Assembly (NCBI GenBank): GCA_045660265.1
Contig: JAZRDM010000017.1
Span: 23,992 to 87,991, forward strand
DNA length: 64,000 nucleotides
Direction: 5' to 3'
Source of the DNA: Scatosoma sp045660265
GTDB taxonomy: Bacteria > Bacillota > Clostridia > Christensenellales > Borkfalkiaceae
The notes beneath the pieces are model-generated. The model ran no database searches. It was not told where the DNA came from and was given only the letters and a program-made list of their open reading frames with translations. The position numbers were made by a program, and so were the translations under genes. This document shows, one piece after another, positions 23,685 to 32,837 of this stretch; position 1 is the first letter of the stretch; each line of letters begins with the position of its first letter.

Positions 23685-24168
23685 TCATTCACTTTTTGAT
23701 GAATATTTGGAATTAAATAGAATATTTCAATATAAAAAGAAACAGTCAACTCGTATTGACGAACAAAAAAAATGGGGTGAACCTGAACACCTTAATTATA
23801 GAAGCTCATCGATTGATAAAATTTTATATAATTATACGCAGCAACAAGAAGAAAGATATAAGTTTAAAAAAGGATGGAAAAAATTTTTTGTAATATTCTT
23901 TGTAGTCCTTGCAATAATAATAATTGGTGGCTCTTGTTGGGTTTGTTGGAATGCAATCATGTATTTTAGCGAGAAAAGAGTAGAATTTCTTACTTGTATT
24001 ATTACAGCGGCTGTTTCTTGTTTTGCATCAATTGTTTCAATCTTGTTGATTATCGTAAGATATATTTTCCCTTCGGACGAGGAAACAAATTTTAACAACT
24101 TGGTTTCTATTATTGTTCAAAATGATACCGAGAGATTAAAAGATATATCCAATAACGATAAAAAATAA
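23677..24168 (+). CDS. Two-helix membrane protein, partner of the ImmA gene
   Basis: 163 aa, ATG overlapping the ImmA-like gene by 8 bp. A charged cytoplasmic N-terminus (~65 residues), membrane helices at about 69-92 and 105-130, then a cytoplasmic tail. AT-rich like its partner. Might be a lysogenic-conversion or superinfection-exclusion protein; no family recognised. Confidence 0.6.
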   Translation: MSDHSLFDEYLELNRIFQYKKKQSTRIDEQKKWGEPEHLNYRSSSIDKILYNYTQQQEERYKFKKGWKKFFVIFFVVLAIIIIGGSCWVCWNAIMYFSEKRVEFLTCIITAAVSCFASIVSILLIIVRYIFPSDEETNFNNLVSIIVQNDTERLKDISNNDKK

Positions 24169-24172
24169 TAAT

Positions 24173-24203
24173 TAAGACCTGACGTAATAACGTTAGGTCT
24201 TTT
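24173..24203 (+). terminator. Terminator of the ImmA cassette
   Basis: AAGACCTGACG pairs with CGTTAGGTCTT (one G-T), then TTTTC. It isolates the cassette from the packaging genes. Confidence 0.8.
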
Positions 24204-24230
24204 CTATATCTTTAATAAAACTAAAAGGGG

Positions 24231-25988
24231 TTGGAGGGTTTGGATAATAAACCGACAAAAAAATATAAAGAGCTCGTATTGCCGAGATTGGATGAAATTC
24301 AAGCGTGGGCAAGAGATGGCTTGAAGGAAGAAAAGATCGCGGAGAGGTTGGGCGTTGCTTATTCTACCTTTCGGGATTATAAAGAAAAAAATCCGGCACT
24401 TTCGGCAGCCTTAAAAAACGCGCGCGTGTATGATGATGAAGTCGTGAATTCGCTACACCGAAATACGTTAGGCGGCGCCGTTACATTAAAGACTCCGATA
24501 AAGGTAAAGAAAAAGATATACGAGAATGGCAAAATAGTTCGCGAGGAAGAAGAAGTCGTCATCACGGAACGGGAAGAATATGTCAAGCCTGATACGATGG
24601 CTCAAATGTATTGGTTAAACAATCGGCAGGCGAAGACGTGGAAGGCAAAGCCTACCGACGAACAAGTGCTGGAAGACGAGGATAAATATCCTCCGATTAA
24701 GATCCCCGCCGAGTTGATGGTGGGTGCGTATGCAAATCTTAATAGGCATATTTCGAACGGTGTTACGCGTGAAGCTATTATAAAAGGTGGTCGTGGTGGT
24801 TGGAAGTCATCTTTCCCTGGATTAAAAATACCAGAGTTGATGATGGCAAATCCAGCGGTCCATGCGTTATGTATGCGTGAAGTGAAAGAGACGTTAAAGG
24901 ATAGCGTCTACGAGCAGATCAAGTGGGGGATAGAAAAGTTAGGGGCGGCGGATCGTTTTAAATGTACGACGTCGCCTTTAAAAATTGTATATAAACCAAC
25001 GGGACAAACTATCTATTTTCGCGGTGCGGATGATCCGCTTAAAATCAAATCTATAAAACCCGCGTTCGGATATATCGGTATTGTATGGTTTGAAGAGTTT
25101 GATCAATACGCTGGCGAAGCTGCTATTCGTAGTATTCGACAGTCGGCGATTCGAGGTACGGATGAGAAAGGGCAAAGCCGAGCGGTTATCTTTGAAACTT
25201 ACAATCCGCCGCCGACGGCGCAAGCATGGGCGAATCAATATGTCGCGGACATCGAAGCTCGTTCGGGAGATCCTCAACGAGCGAAAAAAGGAACGGAAGT
25301 ATTGCACACCACATATAAAGATGTTCCGCCCGAATGGCTCGGCGATGAGTTTATTCAAGAAGCCGAGGATTTAAAAGCAAAAAGCCCGCGCGCGTACGAT
25401 AACGAATATTTGGGACTTGTAACGGGTACGGGGGGTAATGTCTTCGAGAATGTAGAAATAAGAGATATAACGGACGAAGAGATTGAGAACTTCGATAAAG
25501 TAAAACAAGGACTCGACTGGGGATACTTCCCCGATCCGACGGCGTTTGTTCGGTTGCAATATGAACCGTCAAAAATGACGATTTATATCTTTGACGAACT
25601 GAAACGTCTAAAGACAGGCAACGAAGAGTTGGTCGAACTTATGAAAAGGCACAAGGCTACATTAACAATAGCAGATAACGCGGAGGAGAAATCCATCGCG
25701 TTTTTTCGTACGCATGGGTATAATATTCGTGCCTGTGTGAAAGGACCGGGCTCCGTTGATTTTGGACTTAAGTGGTTGGCAAGCCGAGCAAAGATCGTTA
25801 TCGATCGTAAGCGTTGTCCCGAAACGGCGAAAGAGTTTCAACGGTATGAGTATTTAAAAGATAAGGATGGAAACTTTGTTAGTGGATATCCCGATAAAGA
25901 TAATCATTTTATTGATGCGGTAAGGTACGCATTGAATGATGATATTATGAGATCTAAGTATATTATCGCAGGAGGCATCCGCAAATGA
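24231..25988 (+). CDS. Terminase large subunit with fused N-terminal HTH domain
   Basis: 585 aa. Residues ~15-65 form a small-subunit-like HTH (IAERLGVAYSTFRDYKE), followed by a linker typical of small terminases. The ATPase begins near residue 180 with IIKGGRGGWKSS (a Walker A variant) and Walker B VWFEEFDQY; the RNase H-like nuclease has GLDWGYFPDPTAF and DNHFIDAVRYAL. No separate small-subunit gene precedes it. The start is uncertain: TTG 24231 or TTG 24240, both near GGAGGG. Confidence 0.88.
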   Translation: MEGLDNKPTKKYKELVLPRLDEIQAWARDGLKEEKIAERLGVAYSTFRDYKEKNPALSAALKNARVYDDEVVNSLHRNTLGGAVTLKTPIKVKKKIYENGKIVREEEEVVITEREEYVKPDTMAQMYWLNNRQAKTWKAKPTDEQVLEDEDKYPPIKIPAELMVGAYANLNRHISNGVTREAIIKGGRGGWKSSFPGLKIPELMMANPAVHALCMREVKETLKDSVYEQIKWGIEKLGAADRFKCTTSPLKIVYKPTGQTIYFRGADDPLKIKSIKPAFGYIGIVWFEEFDQYAGEAAIRSIRQSAIRGTDEKGQSRAVIFETYNPPPTAQAWANQYVADIEARSGDPQRAKKGTEVLHTTYKDVPPEWLGDEFIQEAEDLKAKSPRAYDNEYLGLVTGTGGNVFENVEIRDITDEEIENFDKVKQGLDWGYFPDPTAFVRLQYEPSKMTIYIFDELKRLKTGNEELVELMKRHKATLTIADNAEEKSIAFFRTHGYNIRACVKGPGSVDFGLKWLASRAKIVIDRKRCPETAKEFQRYEYLKDKDGNFVSGYPDKDNHFIDAVRYALNDDIMRSKYIIAGGIRK

Positions 25989-27655
25989 CGGATTTGAATT
26001 TTTTAAGCGTAGGGAGAGCGTTTCCCCCGATTGAAGAGGCAAAGCGAATTGCCGAGTGTACAGAAAATGAACTTTTATTTGAAGGGAATAGTCACGCTGC
26101 CGAAACAAAACACTTTCGGGAAACATTAAGCAATCTCAACAAGCTCGCTTTAAAGATGGGCTGGACCGAAAGCTATTTGGCCGTGGAGTTAAACTTTTTT
26201 AAGTTCATGTCAAAAAAGACGATGGACTTTGTTTGCGGTGAATATCCCGATATAACGGTAAGTGGTGATGATCTCAAGAGCAAAGGAAAGAATCCCAAGC
26301 AAGCGATCATCGATGAAATTCGAAAGAATACGCACTTTGACGAAAAGCACGGCGATACATGGACAAGGATTCCCATGTACGGCTCTTGCCCGTGGCGTAT
26401 TTATCGTGACGGTGCTCGTGACACGTTCACGCTTGTTCGACCACAAAACTTTTTTAAAATCGTTTCGCCCGAAGATCCTTACAAGGTTACGCAGTACGTC
26501 ATTACCAATCTTACGTACGACGAAAAGATAAAGAAGGTAATACTCACGGCGCAAATTCACGAGAAAGGGAAGTACACCACGCGTCAGTTTTATTGCAAGG
26601 CATTTAGCGGTTTCCCCGCGGGGAAGATAAATGGGTTGCGATACGTGCAACAAGCTATGTATAATAGTGAGAAATCAAATATTTACACGCTCATTCTTGA
26701 TAAACTCACGGACGAGATATTTCGCTGGGCTCCCGTGGTGATTGAAAAGGAGATCACGCAAGATTCTCGACCTATCAACACAGGGTTGGACGATTTTGCA
26801 ATCATCGAGATCAGCAACATCAAGAAGTCGGATGGAATTTATTCTGCTTGCGATTACGCCGATGTGGAAAGCATCGTGGCAGCACAACAAAGAGTGTTGA
26901 CCGAAGTGCAGTTGATATTCGATAAATACACGGTGCCGACGGGTTACGGTGATTTAGGAATGGTGTCAGAAGGTGAGGAAGCTGGGGAGAATTTCTTTGA
27001 AATCGGTAAATTCTACGGTATCCCGCAAGGCGGCATGGTGCCCGGCTTTGTTCAGCCTGATATATCGAGACTCGAAGTGTATTTCCGCAAACTGGAGTAT
27101 CTCGATAAGCAATTACAAATCCTTTCGGAGTTTGGCGGTGTTATGTCGGCCGGTGTTGTGCCGAGCGGTGTTGCGGTTGATACGATGAAATCGATGTACA
27201 CGTCGGAGTTGAAGAAAGCGGAACGCTTGACGACGAGGAATACGGAGAATGTGAAAAAGCTGTTCAGCCTTTTGTCGAAGTCTTACGGACAGTTTATTTC
27301 CTCGGACGAGATCAGCGTAACGTGGTATGACGGGCTTCCCAACAGCGAGCAGGCGGATATCACGATTTCGGAAATGAAACTTCGAAACAACTTGACAAGC
27401 TGCCGCGAAGAGCTGAGAACTCGATATAACAAGACGGAAGACGAGATCGACGGAATTATGGAAGAGATCCGTCAAGAGAAATCGGATTTTTCGACATATA
27501 ACGCAATGAGTGGCTTCGGCGGCTTTGCTGGGTTTGGAGGCTTTGGAAACGGCGGTGAGCATATTCCGTTGAAGCGTTCGGAGAGTGAAGAAGACGATCA
27601 AGAGTCCGAAGCGGTAGAAGGCGGTGAGGTAGATGCCGAAGAAGGACAAGTATGA
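25985..27655 (+). CDS. Phage portal protein (SPP1 gp6-like)
   Basis: 556 aa, overlapping the terminase by 4 bp (ATGA). Composition and order are those of SPP1-type portals: N-terminal helical stem, beta-rich wing, and a C-terminal acidic, Gly-rich tail (GFGGFAGFGGFGNGG). It forms the dodecameric DNA channel at one capsid vertex and binds the terminase. Strongly supported by position between terminase and the minor head gene. Confidence 0.82.
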   Translation: MTDLNFLSVGRAFPPIEEAKRIAECTENELLFEGNSHAAETKHFRETLSNLNKLALKMGWTESYLAVELNFFKFMSKKTMDFVCGEYPDITVSGDDLKSKGKNPKQAIIDEIRKNTHFDEKHGDTWTRIPMYGSCPWRIYRDGARDTFTLVRPQNFFKIVSPEDPYKVTQYVITNLTYDEKIKKVILTAQIHEKGKYTTRQFYCKAFSGFPAGKINGLRYVQQAMYNSEKSNIYTLILDKLTDEIFRWAPVVIEKEITQDSRPINTGLDDFAIIEISNIKKSDGIYSACDYADVESIVAAQQRVLTEVQLIFDKYTVPTGYGDLGMVSEGEEAGENFFEIGKFYGIPQGGMVPGFVQPDISRLEVYFRKLEYLDKQLQILSEFGGVMSAGVVPSGVAVDTMKSMYTSELKKAERLTTRNTENVKKLFSLLSKSYGQFISSDEISVTWYDGLPNSEQADITISEMKLRNNLTSCREELRTRYNKTEDEIDGIMEEIRQEKSDFSTYNAMSGFGGFAGFGGFGNGGEHIPLKRSESEEDDQESEAVEGGEVDAEEGQV

Positions 27656-29222
27656 CGAAGAAGTCGAGCGAATGCTCCACAAAGTTTTAGGGCGATATCA
27701 TGATATCTTATTCCAAGCGGCGAACACTAAAAAGGACGAAGACGTCAACGGATTTAGAGAACGTTTCATAAAAGAGATGCAAGATGGCGTAATGGGGTTT
27801 AAAATTGCCGCAAAAGACGTCGTCGATAAATATATCCCGAATCTTTCTTCTGTCGGTTTTTCGACTGTTTCTTCAAGTCCTTTGGAACGTTCATCAAAGA
27901 ACCCTACGGTCGATCCTTCGCGTATAACAAAAATGCTGCAATCCTTTGGCGCAAATTATAGCGGCGAGGAAATAAAACTCACTACATACGTACGAATGGT
28001 CGGCTCTTTGACGACAAGTGTGGATAAATACCGTGAACGCATTGACAACGAAATCAAACGGCGTGAAAGTCAAGGTAAAGTTACGACGATCATGGACTTG
28101 CAGGATATGATAATGCGAGACCTTAAAGGCGATGATATCACGTCGGTAAAGTATGAGAACGGTACGCAGATGCCCGTGGATAAATACGCGGCGATGCTCG
28201 CTCGTACTACCCGGGCGGAGACGGAAAACCTTTCGATGATCCAACAAGCTTTGCGTGAAGGTATTGATCTTGTAGAATGCGACGAGATCTCGCCTACCTG
28301 CGATACCTGTGCCGTTTATCAAGGACGGATATACAGCATATCGGGGAAAGATAGCCGTTATCCTGCGTTGTACCAAACGGCATTTAAATCGGGATATTCG
28401 ATTATTCATCCGAACTGTCGGCATTCGTGGTTTCCCTATCACGCCGAACTTTATAGCGATGCGGAAAAACGGGAGGCGTTGGATAGGTCAAACCGTTCTT
28501 GGCGCACCGACACGGGCGGAAGGCATTTTCAGCAAACGGAAATTCAAAGAGCGGAATTTGCACGCGGTCAACAACTAATGCGGCAATGGAACTCCGAGCT
28601 TGTCGAGTACGAGCGGATGCGTCAACATTATGAAGAGCGAAAGGAAGAGCCTCCGTATAAATCACTCGGCGCGTTTAGGCGTGAAGCGCGTAAGCCTATT
28701 GAAAAACAGTCGGCTATAATGCGGCAATGGAAAAATCATAATGGAGATGAAAAGGAATACGAAATTATTAAGAGCTTATTGGGCAAAGAAGCACCGGAAA
28801 CGCTTGATAAATTCTTAAAAATAAAGTATAATAAAGAAGAACAAAAAACGTATAATGTAATGCGTACGGCTGTTTCTGATGATCGAATAAGAAGAAGGCT
28901 TGGGAGTGAGAGCTATCCTTTGAGTGTGCAAACCGATAAACAAGGTAAACACATTCGAGGACATAGGACTTTCATGGCGAATAAAAGCTATTTGGCTGTT
29001 GAATCGGTGGAAGAGGGGCAAGCCTTTGCGGATTATCTTATAAGAAAATATAGTGGTACGGGTAGGCTTGTAAGAGATAAAAACGGTAAATGGACACATA
29101 AAGAAATTATTCTTGCGGACGAAATCGTTGGATTCGTTAAAAACCCTGATGGAGAATGGCAACCGACAAATAAAGCGTGTATTTGTTATGCAAAGGATGG
29201 AACCCACATTATACCACATTAA
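27633..29222 (+). CDS. Phage minor head protein with C-terminal toxin-50-like domain
   Basis: 529 aa, start inside the portal gene. Residues ~1-300 are a minor capsid/MuF-type head protein (ARTTRAETENLSMIQQALRE; the Cys cluster CDEISPTCDTCAVYQGR). The last ~100 residues are a separate domain: KHIRGHRTFMANKSYL, YSGTGRLVRDKNGKW, KEIILADEIVGF, KDGTHIIPH. This matches the polymorphic toxin type 50 pattern (predicted RNase). Such head-toxin fusions are known as MuF-type polymorphic toxins; the toxin could be carried in the particle. Confidence 0.78.
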   Translation: MPKKDKYDEEVERMLHKVLGRYHDILFQAANTKKDEDVNGFRERFIKEMQDGVMGFKIAAKDVVDKYIPNLSSVGFSTVSSSPLERSSKNPTVDPSRITKMLQSFGANYSGEEIKLTTYVRMVGSLTTSVDKYRERIDNEIKRRESQGKVTTIMDLQDMIMRDLKGDDITSVKYENGTQMPVDKYAAMLARTTRAETENLSMIQQALREGIDLVECDEISPTCDTCAVYQGRIYSISGKDSRYPALYQTAFKSGYSIIHPNCRHSWFPYHAELYSDAEKREALDRSNRSWRTDTGGRHFQQTEIQRAEFARGQQLMRQWNSELVEYERMRQHYEERKEEPPYKSLGAFRREARKPIEKQSAIMRQWKNHNGDEKEYEIIKSLLGKEAPETLDKFLKIKYNKEEQKTYNVMRTAVSDDRIRRRLGSESYPLSVQTDKQGKHIRGHRTFMANKSYLAVESVEEGQAFADYLIRKYSGTGRLVRDKNGKWTHKEIILADEIVGFVKNPDGEWQPTNKACICYAKDGTHIIPH

Positions 29223-29233
29223 AGAGGAGAAAT

Positions 29234-29443
29234 ATGACAGAACAAGAACTTGAACGATATTTATATAAAAATGTTCGTATTCGGTGTACAGATGGGACTG
29301 TGCTGGAGGGATATGTTTTTTATTTCGCCGATTCAGAAGATAACGAGCCAGAAGAAGCAGGGATTATTCTTTCAGAGAACAAATATTTTAAGCGTGATGT
29401 TGAAGTTGCGTTGAGTTCCATTAAAACAATTGAAATTATTTAA
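29234..29443 (+). CDS. LSm-like small protein, candidate immunity protein
   Basis: 69 aa from ATG 29234 (AGAGGAG upstream). VRIRCTDGTVLEGYV resembles an Sm1 motif and SSIKTIEII an Sm2-like end, so an LSm-type barrel is likely. It starts 11 bp after the toxin-fusion gene and is followed by a terminator: the standard position of an immunity gene. Protection from the toxin is inference. Confidence 0.65.
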   Translation: MTEQELERYLYKNVRIRCTDGTVLEGYVFYFADSEDNEPEEAGIILSENKYFKRDVEVALSSIKTIEII

Positions 29444-29478
29444 AAAGCATTTTGCAATTGACTGCAAAGTGCTTTTTT
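29442..29478 (+). terminator. Terminator after the candidate immunity gene; contains palindrome copy 4
   Basis: AAAGCATTTTGCA pairs with TGCAAAGTGCTTT (one G-T) before a T run. Its inner part, TTTGCAATTGACTGCAAA (29451-29468), is one of the recurring prophage palindromes. Confidence 0.8.
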
Positions 29479-29713
29479 CATATCTAAAAAGAAAGAACTA
29501 AAAAAAGAAATGAAATTAAATAACAAGGAGGAGTAAAGGGTGGATTACGGATAATGTTTGCATTCAAATGCAAAATATAAGGTAGGCAATTAAGGACAAC
29601 GTTTCGGCGTTGTTCTTTTATTTATGCAAAATGCGGCTACGGCGATATGTGGCAAACATAAAAAATCTCGGAGCGGAGCGAACCGTGACGAAAAAGTGTA
29701 AGGAGAAATTTTT
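29479..29713 (+). other. Non-coding gap before the scaffold gene, with palindrome copy 5
   Basis: Holds TTTGCATTCAAATGCAAA (29557-29574) and a terminator-like hairpin AAGGACAACG/CGTTGTTCTTTT (29592-29619). A strong AAGGAGG (29525-29531) precedes a four-codon GTG ORF at 29540, probably a remnant. No consensus promoter seen. Confidence 0.55.
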
Positions 29714-30271
29714 ATGAAAAGAGAAGACTTAAAAGCAAAAGGTTATACGGATGAACAAATCGACCACATTCTTGACGAATTCCACAAAGAGCAGGAAGGC
29801 TTGAAAGGGCAAATCCAAACGCTCACGACGGAAAGGGATGCGGCAAGAGGCGAGGTCGCGAAATATAAGCAGGGCGGAGAGCTTTATCAGGATCCTACGG
29901 AGCTTGAAACCTTGCGTAAGTTCAAAACGGATACTGAAGCTGAAAAGGAAAAGGCAACCAAGGACAAGGCGTTTGACGCCATGCTTGAAAATCTTAAAGT
30001 AAAAAGCGATATGAGACCGCTGATCAAGAGAAATCTTGATTATAGCAAACTTGTCTTAACGGATAAGGGAGAAGTATCACCCGATTACGAGAAGGGATTT
30101 TCGGACGAACTCAAAGCTGTTTGCCCGACAGCTTTCGACGTACCGCCCAACGGCACTGGTATCGGTTATGGTAATAGTACGCCCGGTACGAATGCAAACG
30201 GTAGCGGAAAAGTCGCGCCGCCCACTATTTCAGAGTGGAACGCGGCTATCGCGGCAAAAACAAAAAGTTAA
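29714..30271 (+). CDS. Phage scaffolding protein
   Basis: 185 aa. Starts MKREDLKAKGYTDEQIDHIL, the usual scaffold start, then a coiled coil (residues ~25-95) and a flexible Gly/Asn-rich C-terminal part ending in a basic helix. It directs capsid assembly and precedes the major capsid gene, as usual. AAGGAG precedes the ATG. Confidence 0.85.
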   Translation: MKREDLKAKGYTDEQIDHILDEFHKEQEGLKGQIQTLTTERDAARGEVAKYKQGGELYQDPTELETLRKFKTDTEAEKEKATKDKAFDAMLENLKVKSDMRPLIKRNLDYSKLVLTDKGEVSPDYEKGFSDELKAVCPTAFDVPPNGTGIGYGNSTPGTNANGSGKVAPPTISEWNAAIAAKTKS

Positions 30272-30290
30272 AGAATAGGAGAAAAGAATT

Positions 30291-31271
30291 ATGTTGACTT
30301 TGGCAGAATACAAAGTAGGGTTAAGAGATCATATCGATCAGCTTGTCGTAGACGAATTCCGTAGGAACTCGGAACTTCTCGATATGTTGCTGTTCGATGA
30401 TGCGGTAGCGGCGAACGGTAGCGGTTCGACGCTCGTGTATGGGTATAATCGTTTGCTTACGCCTTCGGGCGCGGCATCAAGAGCTATTAACGGCGATTAT
30501 GCAGCAAGCGATGCAAAGCGCAAGGAAGATTTTACGCATCTCGTTATCATGGGCGGTTTGTTTGACATCGACCGTGTTATCGCGAAGACGTCTGGTCAAA
30601 ACGATGAAGTACAGTTTCAGTTAAAAGATAAGATTCGCGCGACGGCAAACTATTTCCATTATCTCGCGTTAAACGGCGTAGAGAAGAAAGATGAAGCGAC
30701 GGGCTCTTATACGGAGTTTAACGGGCTTTCGAAGTTGCTGACGGGCGCATCGACGGAATTGCCGTCGGAGGTTGATCTGGCTACTTGGGGTGATGACGAC
30801 AAGAAGACGGCGTTTGCTTTGATCGATGAGATTGAAGATATGCTGTCTGCGATGCTCGCCAAGCCGAATGCATTGTTGATGAACAGACAAATGCTTGTCA
30901 AATTGAAATCGGCAGCTCGCCGCGCAGGTTATCTCGAACGTACGGAAAGCGCATTTGGTACGCCTATCGATACGTACAACGGCATCAAGATGTTGGACGT
31001 AGGCGAATACTACGATCCGACGACGCAAACGTCCAAGCTGGCTATTCCTACGGTAGCAGGCAAGACGGACATCTTTGCGGTAAATACTGATCGAGACGGT
31101 TTTATCGGCGTATCGTGTCAAGGCGGCGCATCGCTTATTGAAAGCAGACTTCCCGATTTCAGCCGTCCCGAAGCGGTACAAAAGGGCTCGGTCGAAATGC
31201 TTGCGTCGGTGGCGCTCAAAAACACTAAGAAGGCGGCCGTTCTTCGTGGTATCACGATCTCGGCTACTTAA
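30291..31271 (+). CDS. Major capsid protein
   Basis: 326 aa, beginning AEYKVGLRDHIDQLVVDEFR and containing the typical long capsid pattern (LVYGYNRLLTPSGAASRAIN, LALNGVEKKDEA, KPNALLMNRQMLVKLKSAAR, NTKKAAVLRGITIS). No HK97-type protease is needed because a scaffold is encoded. Identified by position after the scaffold and by composition. Confidence 0.85.
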   Translation: MLTLAEYKVGLRDHIDQLVVDEFRRNSELLDMLLFDDAVAANGSGSTLVYGYNRLLTPSGAASRAINGDYAASDAKRKEDFTHLVIMGGLFDIDRVIAKTSGQNDEVQFQLKDKIRATANYFHYLALNGVEKKDEATGSYTEFNGLSKLLTGASTELPSEVDLATWGDDDKKTAFALIDEIEDMLSAMLAKPNALLMNRQMLVKLKSAARRAGYLERTESAFGTPIDTYNGIKMLDVGEYYDPTTQTSKLAIPTVAGKTDIFAVNTDRDGFIGVSCQGGASLIESRLPDFSRPEAVQKGSVEMLASVALKNTKKAAVLRGITISAT

Positions 31272-31284
31272 AGAACAACGGAAT

Positions 31285-31310
31285 AAAGGCGGCGGATATC
31301 CGTCGCCTTT
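31285..31310 (+). terminator. Hairpin after the capsid gene (weak terminator)
   Basis: AAAGGCGGCGGAT/ATCCGTCGCCTTT, long stem but a short T run; probably lets some transcription through so that capsid mRNA exceeds downstream genes. Confidence 0.6.
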
Positions 31311-31329
31311 ATAATCAAAGGAGAGTAAT

Positions 31330-31797
31330 ATGCTTGTAGTAGGAGAAAACACCTATATCACAATATTCGAAGCGGACGCGTTGATTGCTCAACGGCTTGA
31401 CCGGTACAATGAATTGAGATTGTTTTGGGAAACGTTTTCCGATACGGAAAAAGAACAGTATCTTATCCGTGCAGTCGAACAAATGGAAAACGTTATGTAT
31501 CCCGGGCGAAAGACTTTTCCTAACCAGCCCCTTACCTTTCCGAGATATCCGTCTTACGAAGTCCCCAAGGATATCAAACTCGCGCAAGCGTATAATGCGC
31601 TTGGATTTCTCAATAAAGACATTAAGGCGGCGTCGGAAGGAAGTAAATCGGTATACGCTCAAATGGGTGTTGTTTTTGGCGCGTCAAACGGGCTTAATTC
31701 GGGCGAAACGAGCTTGTCCAAGGAAGAGCTCTACGCGAGCGAGAAAACGGCTGAAATTATGAAAAGACACCGCCGTGGTGGTTTTCGAATGAGATAG
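31330..31797 (+). CDS. DnaT-like head-tail connector
   Basis: 155 aa: GENTYITIFEADALIAQRLD, then QYLIRAVEQMENVMYPGRK and FPRYPSYEVPKDIKLAQAYNA. This is the pattern of DnaT-like/gp6-type head-completion proteins that follow the capsid gene. Confidence 0.75.
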   Translation: MLVVGENTYITIFEADALIAQRLDRYNELRLFWETFSDTEKEQYLIRAVEQMENVMYPGRKTFPNQPLTFPRYPSYEVPKDIKLAQAYNALGFLNKDIKAASEGSKSVYAQMGVVFGASNGLNSGETSLSKEELYASEKTAEIMKRHRRGGFRMR

Positions 31798-31807
31798 GAG
31801 GGGAGAG

Positions 31808-32206
31808 ATGAAGAAATATCCGATCATGATAACCGAGACGGATCTCCAAAATAGGGGTATCCATGCGACAAGCCAAGAAAAAATGCAGCAGCTGTTGTAC
31901 TATACGCATTTATGCTTTTACGATTTTATCGTTTATACGTCGATGAAAACCAACCGAAAGCGGTTGATCGAGATGTATAAGGACGAACTGGAAGAAGATA
32001 TCAAAGAAATTCTTTGCACGATTGCTTGGGGCGTCGATCGTAACGGCGATTTTGTCGGGCTCGACAACGGTCAACTGCGCCGAGCGGACGAGGGGATCGA
32101 GATCAAACCGTTGTCGGAACGCTTGATCTCGGTGGTGCCGACGGTCGTTTGGAGTCAAATCGCAGGGCTTGAGCCGAATATAATCTTTTCGGGCGGTGAG
32201 ATCTAA
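31808..32206 (+). CDS. Phage head-completion-region protein, unknown
   Basis: 132 aa, soluble, helical first half. No motif identified; its place between two connector genes suggests a virion morphogenesis role. AGGAGGGGAG precedes the ATG; the last base overlaps the next gene. Confidence 0.6.
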   Translation: MKKYPIMITETDLQNRGIHATSQEKMQQLLYYTHLCFYDFIVYTSMKTNRKRLIEMYKDELEEDIKEILCTIAWGVDRNGDFVGLDNGQLRRADEGIEIKPLSERLISVVPTVVWSQIAGLEPNIIFSGGEI

Positions 32207-32505
32207 TGAAATACAAACAATGTCAAATATTCCGCGGCGTAGATCGTAAGATCGTATTCGCTACGGTGGATATAGAAACGAGTTCGCCGTTGACCGTTTA
32301 TTCTGGTTTTGAAAACGACGGATTTCGAGAAATGAAGCAAATGACGGCGAACGTCTCAGAGACGGATGTTTTTCTCGACGGTACGGGAAATAACATGATT
32401 GTCCCGAACGTTGGGGAATTTAAGATAACGGCGATTTTGCGAAAGCAAGTAAATGCGGGGGATTTTAAAGCGAAGTACAGATATACTTTAACATTGGAGG
32501 GGTAA
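32206..32505 (+). CDS. Head-tail joining-region protein, unknown
   Basis: 99 aa, beta-rich, with a C-terminal strand pair (KYRYTLTLEG). Overlaps the previous stop by one base and ends 1 bp before the next start. Position suggests a head-tail stopper. Confidence 0.55.
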   Translation: MKYKQCQIFRGVDRKIVFATVDIETSSPLTVYSGFENDGFREMKQMTANVSETDVFLDGTGNNMIVPNVGEFKITAILRKQVNAGDFKAKYRYTLTLEG

Positions 32506-32506
32506 G

Positions 32507-32836
32507 ATGGATGATGAAGATATGAGCGTGGAACTTCACGCTTACGTGACCGACCTTGTGCGGATAATTAAAAAGAATTCCCCGAAGCGTGACGACGATT
32601 CGTATCCGCACGTTATCAAGAAGAACGGCATCATCATATCGCCTTTCCCCGGCAATCTTAAAAAGAACGGTAATCAAATTGTGGATAACGGTGAAGGCTA
32701 TCAGTTAAAGCACGGCTACGAGCCCGCGCGATATGCGTTAGACGCAAACAGACATAGCCGAAAGCCGCAGTATATAGAAAAGTCTATCGGCGAATTTGCG
32801 GCGCTGATGGAACGACTTGGATGGGAGCAAGTGTAA
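32507..32836 (+). CDS. HK97 gp10-like tail-completion protein
   Basis: 109 aa: helical N-terminus (VELHAYVTDLVRIIKKNSPK), a basic central loop, then EHGYEPARY-like sequence (LKHGYEPARYALDANRHSRK) and a final helix, as in HK97 gp10-family proteins at the head-tail interface. GGAGGGG precedes the ATG. Confidence 0.7.
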   Translation: MDDEDMSVELHAYVTDLVRIIKKNSPKRDDDSYPHVIKKNGIIISPFPGNLKKNGNQIVDNGEGYQLKHGYEPARYALDANRHSRKPQYIEKSIGEFAALMERLGWEQV

Positions 32837-32837
32837 T

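Noticed and set aside
29540..29554. Four-codon GTG ORF after a strong ribosome site
   Set aside because: Too short to support as a gene; likely remnant of a deleted gene or chance.
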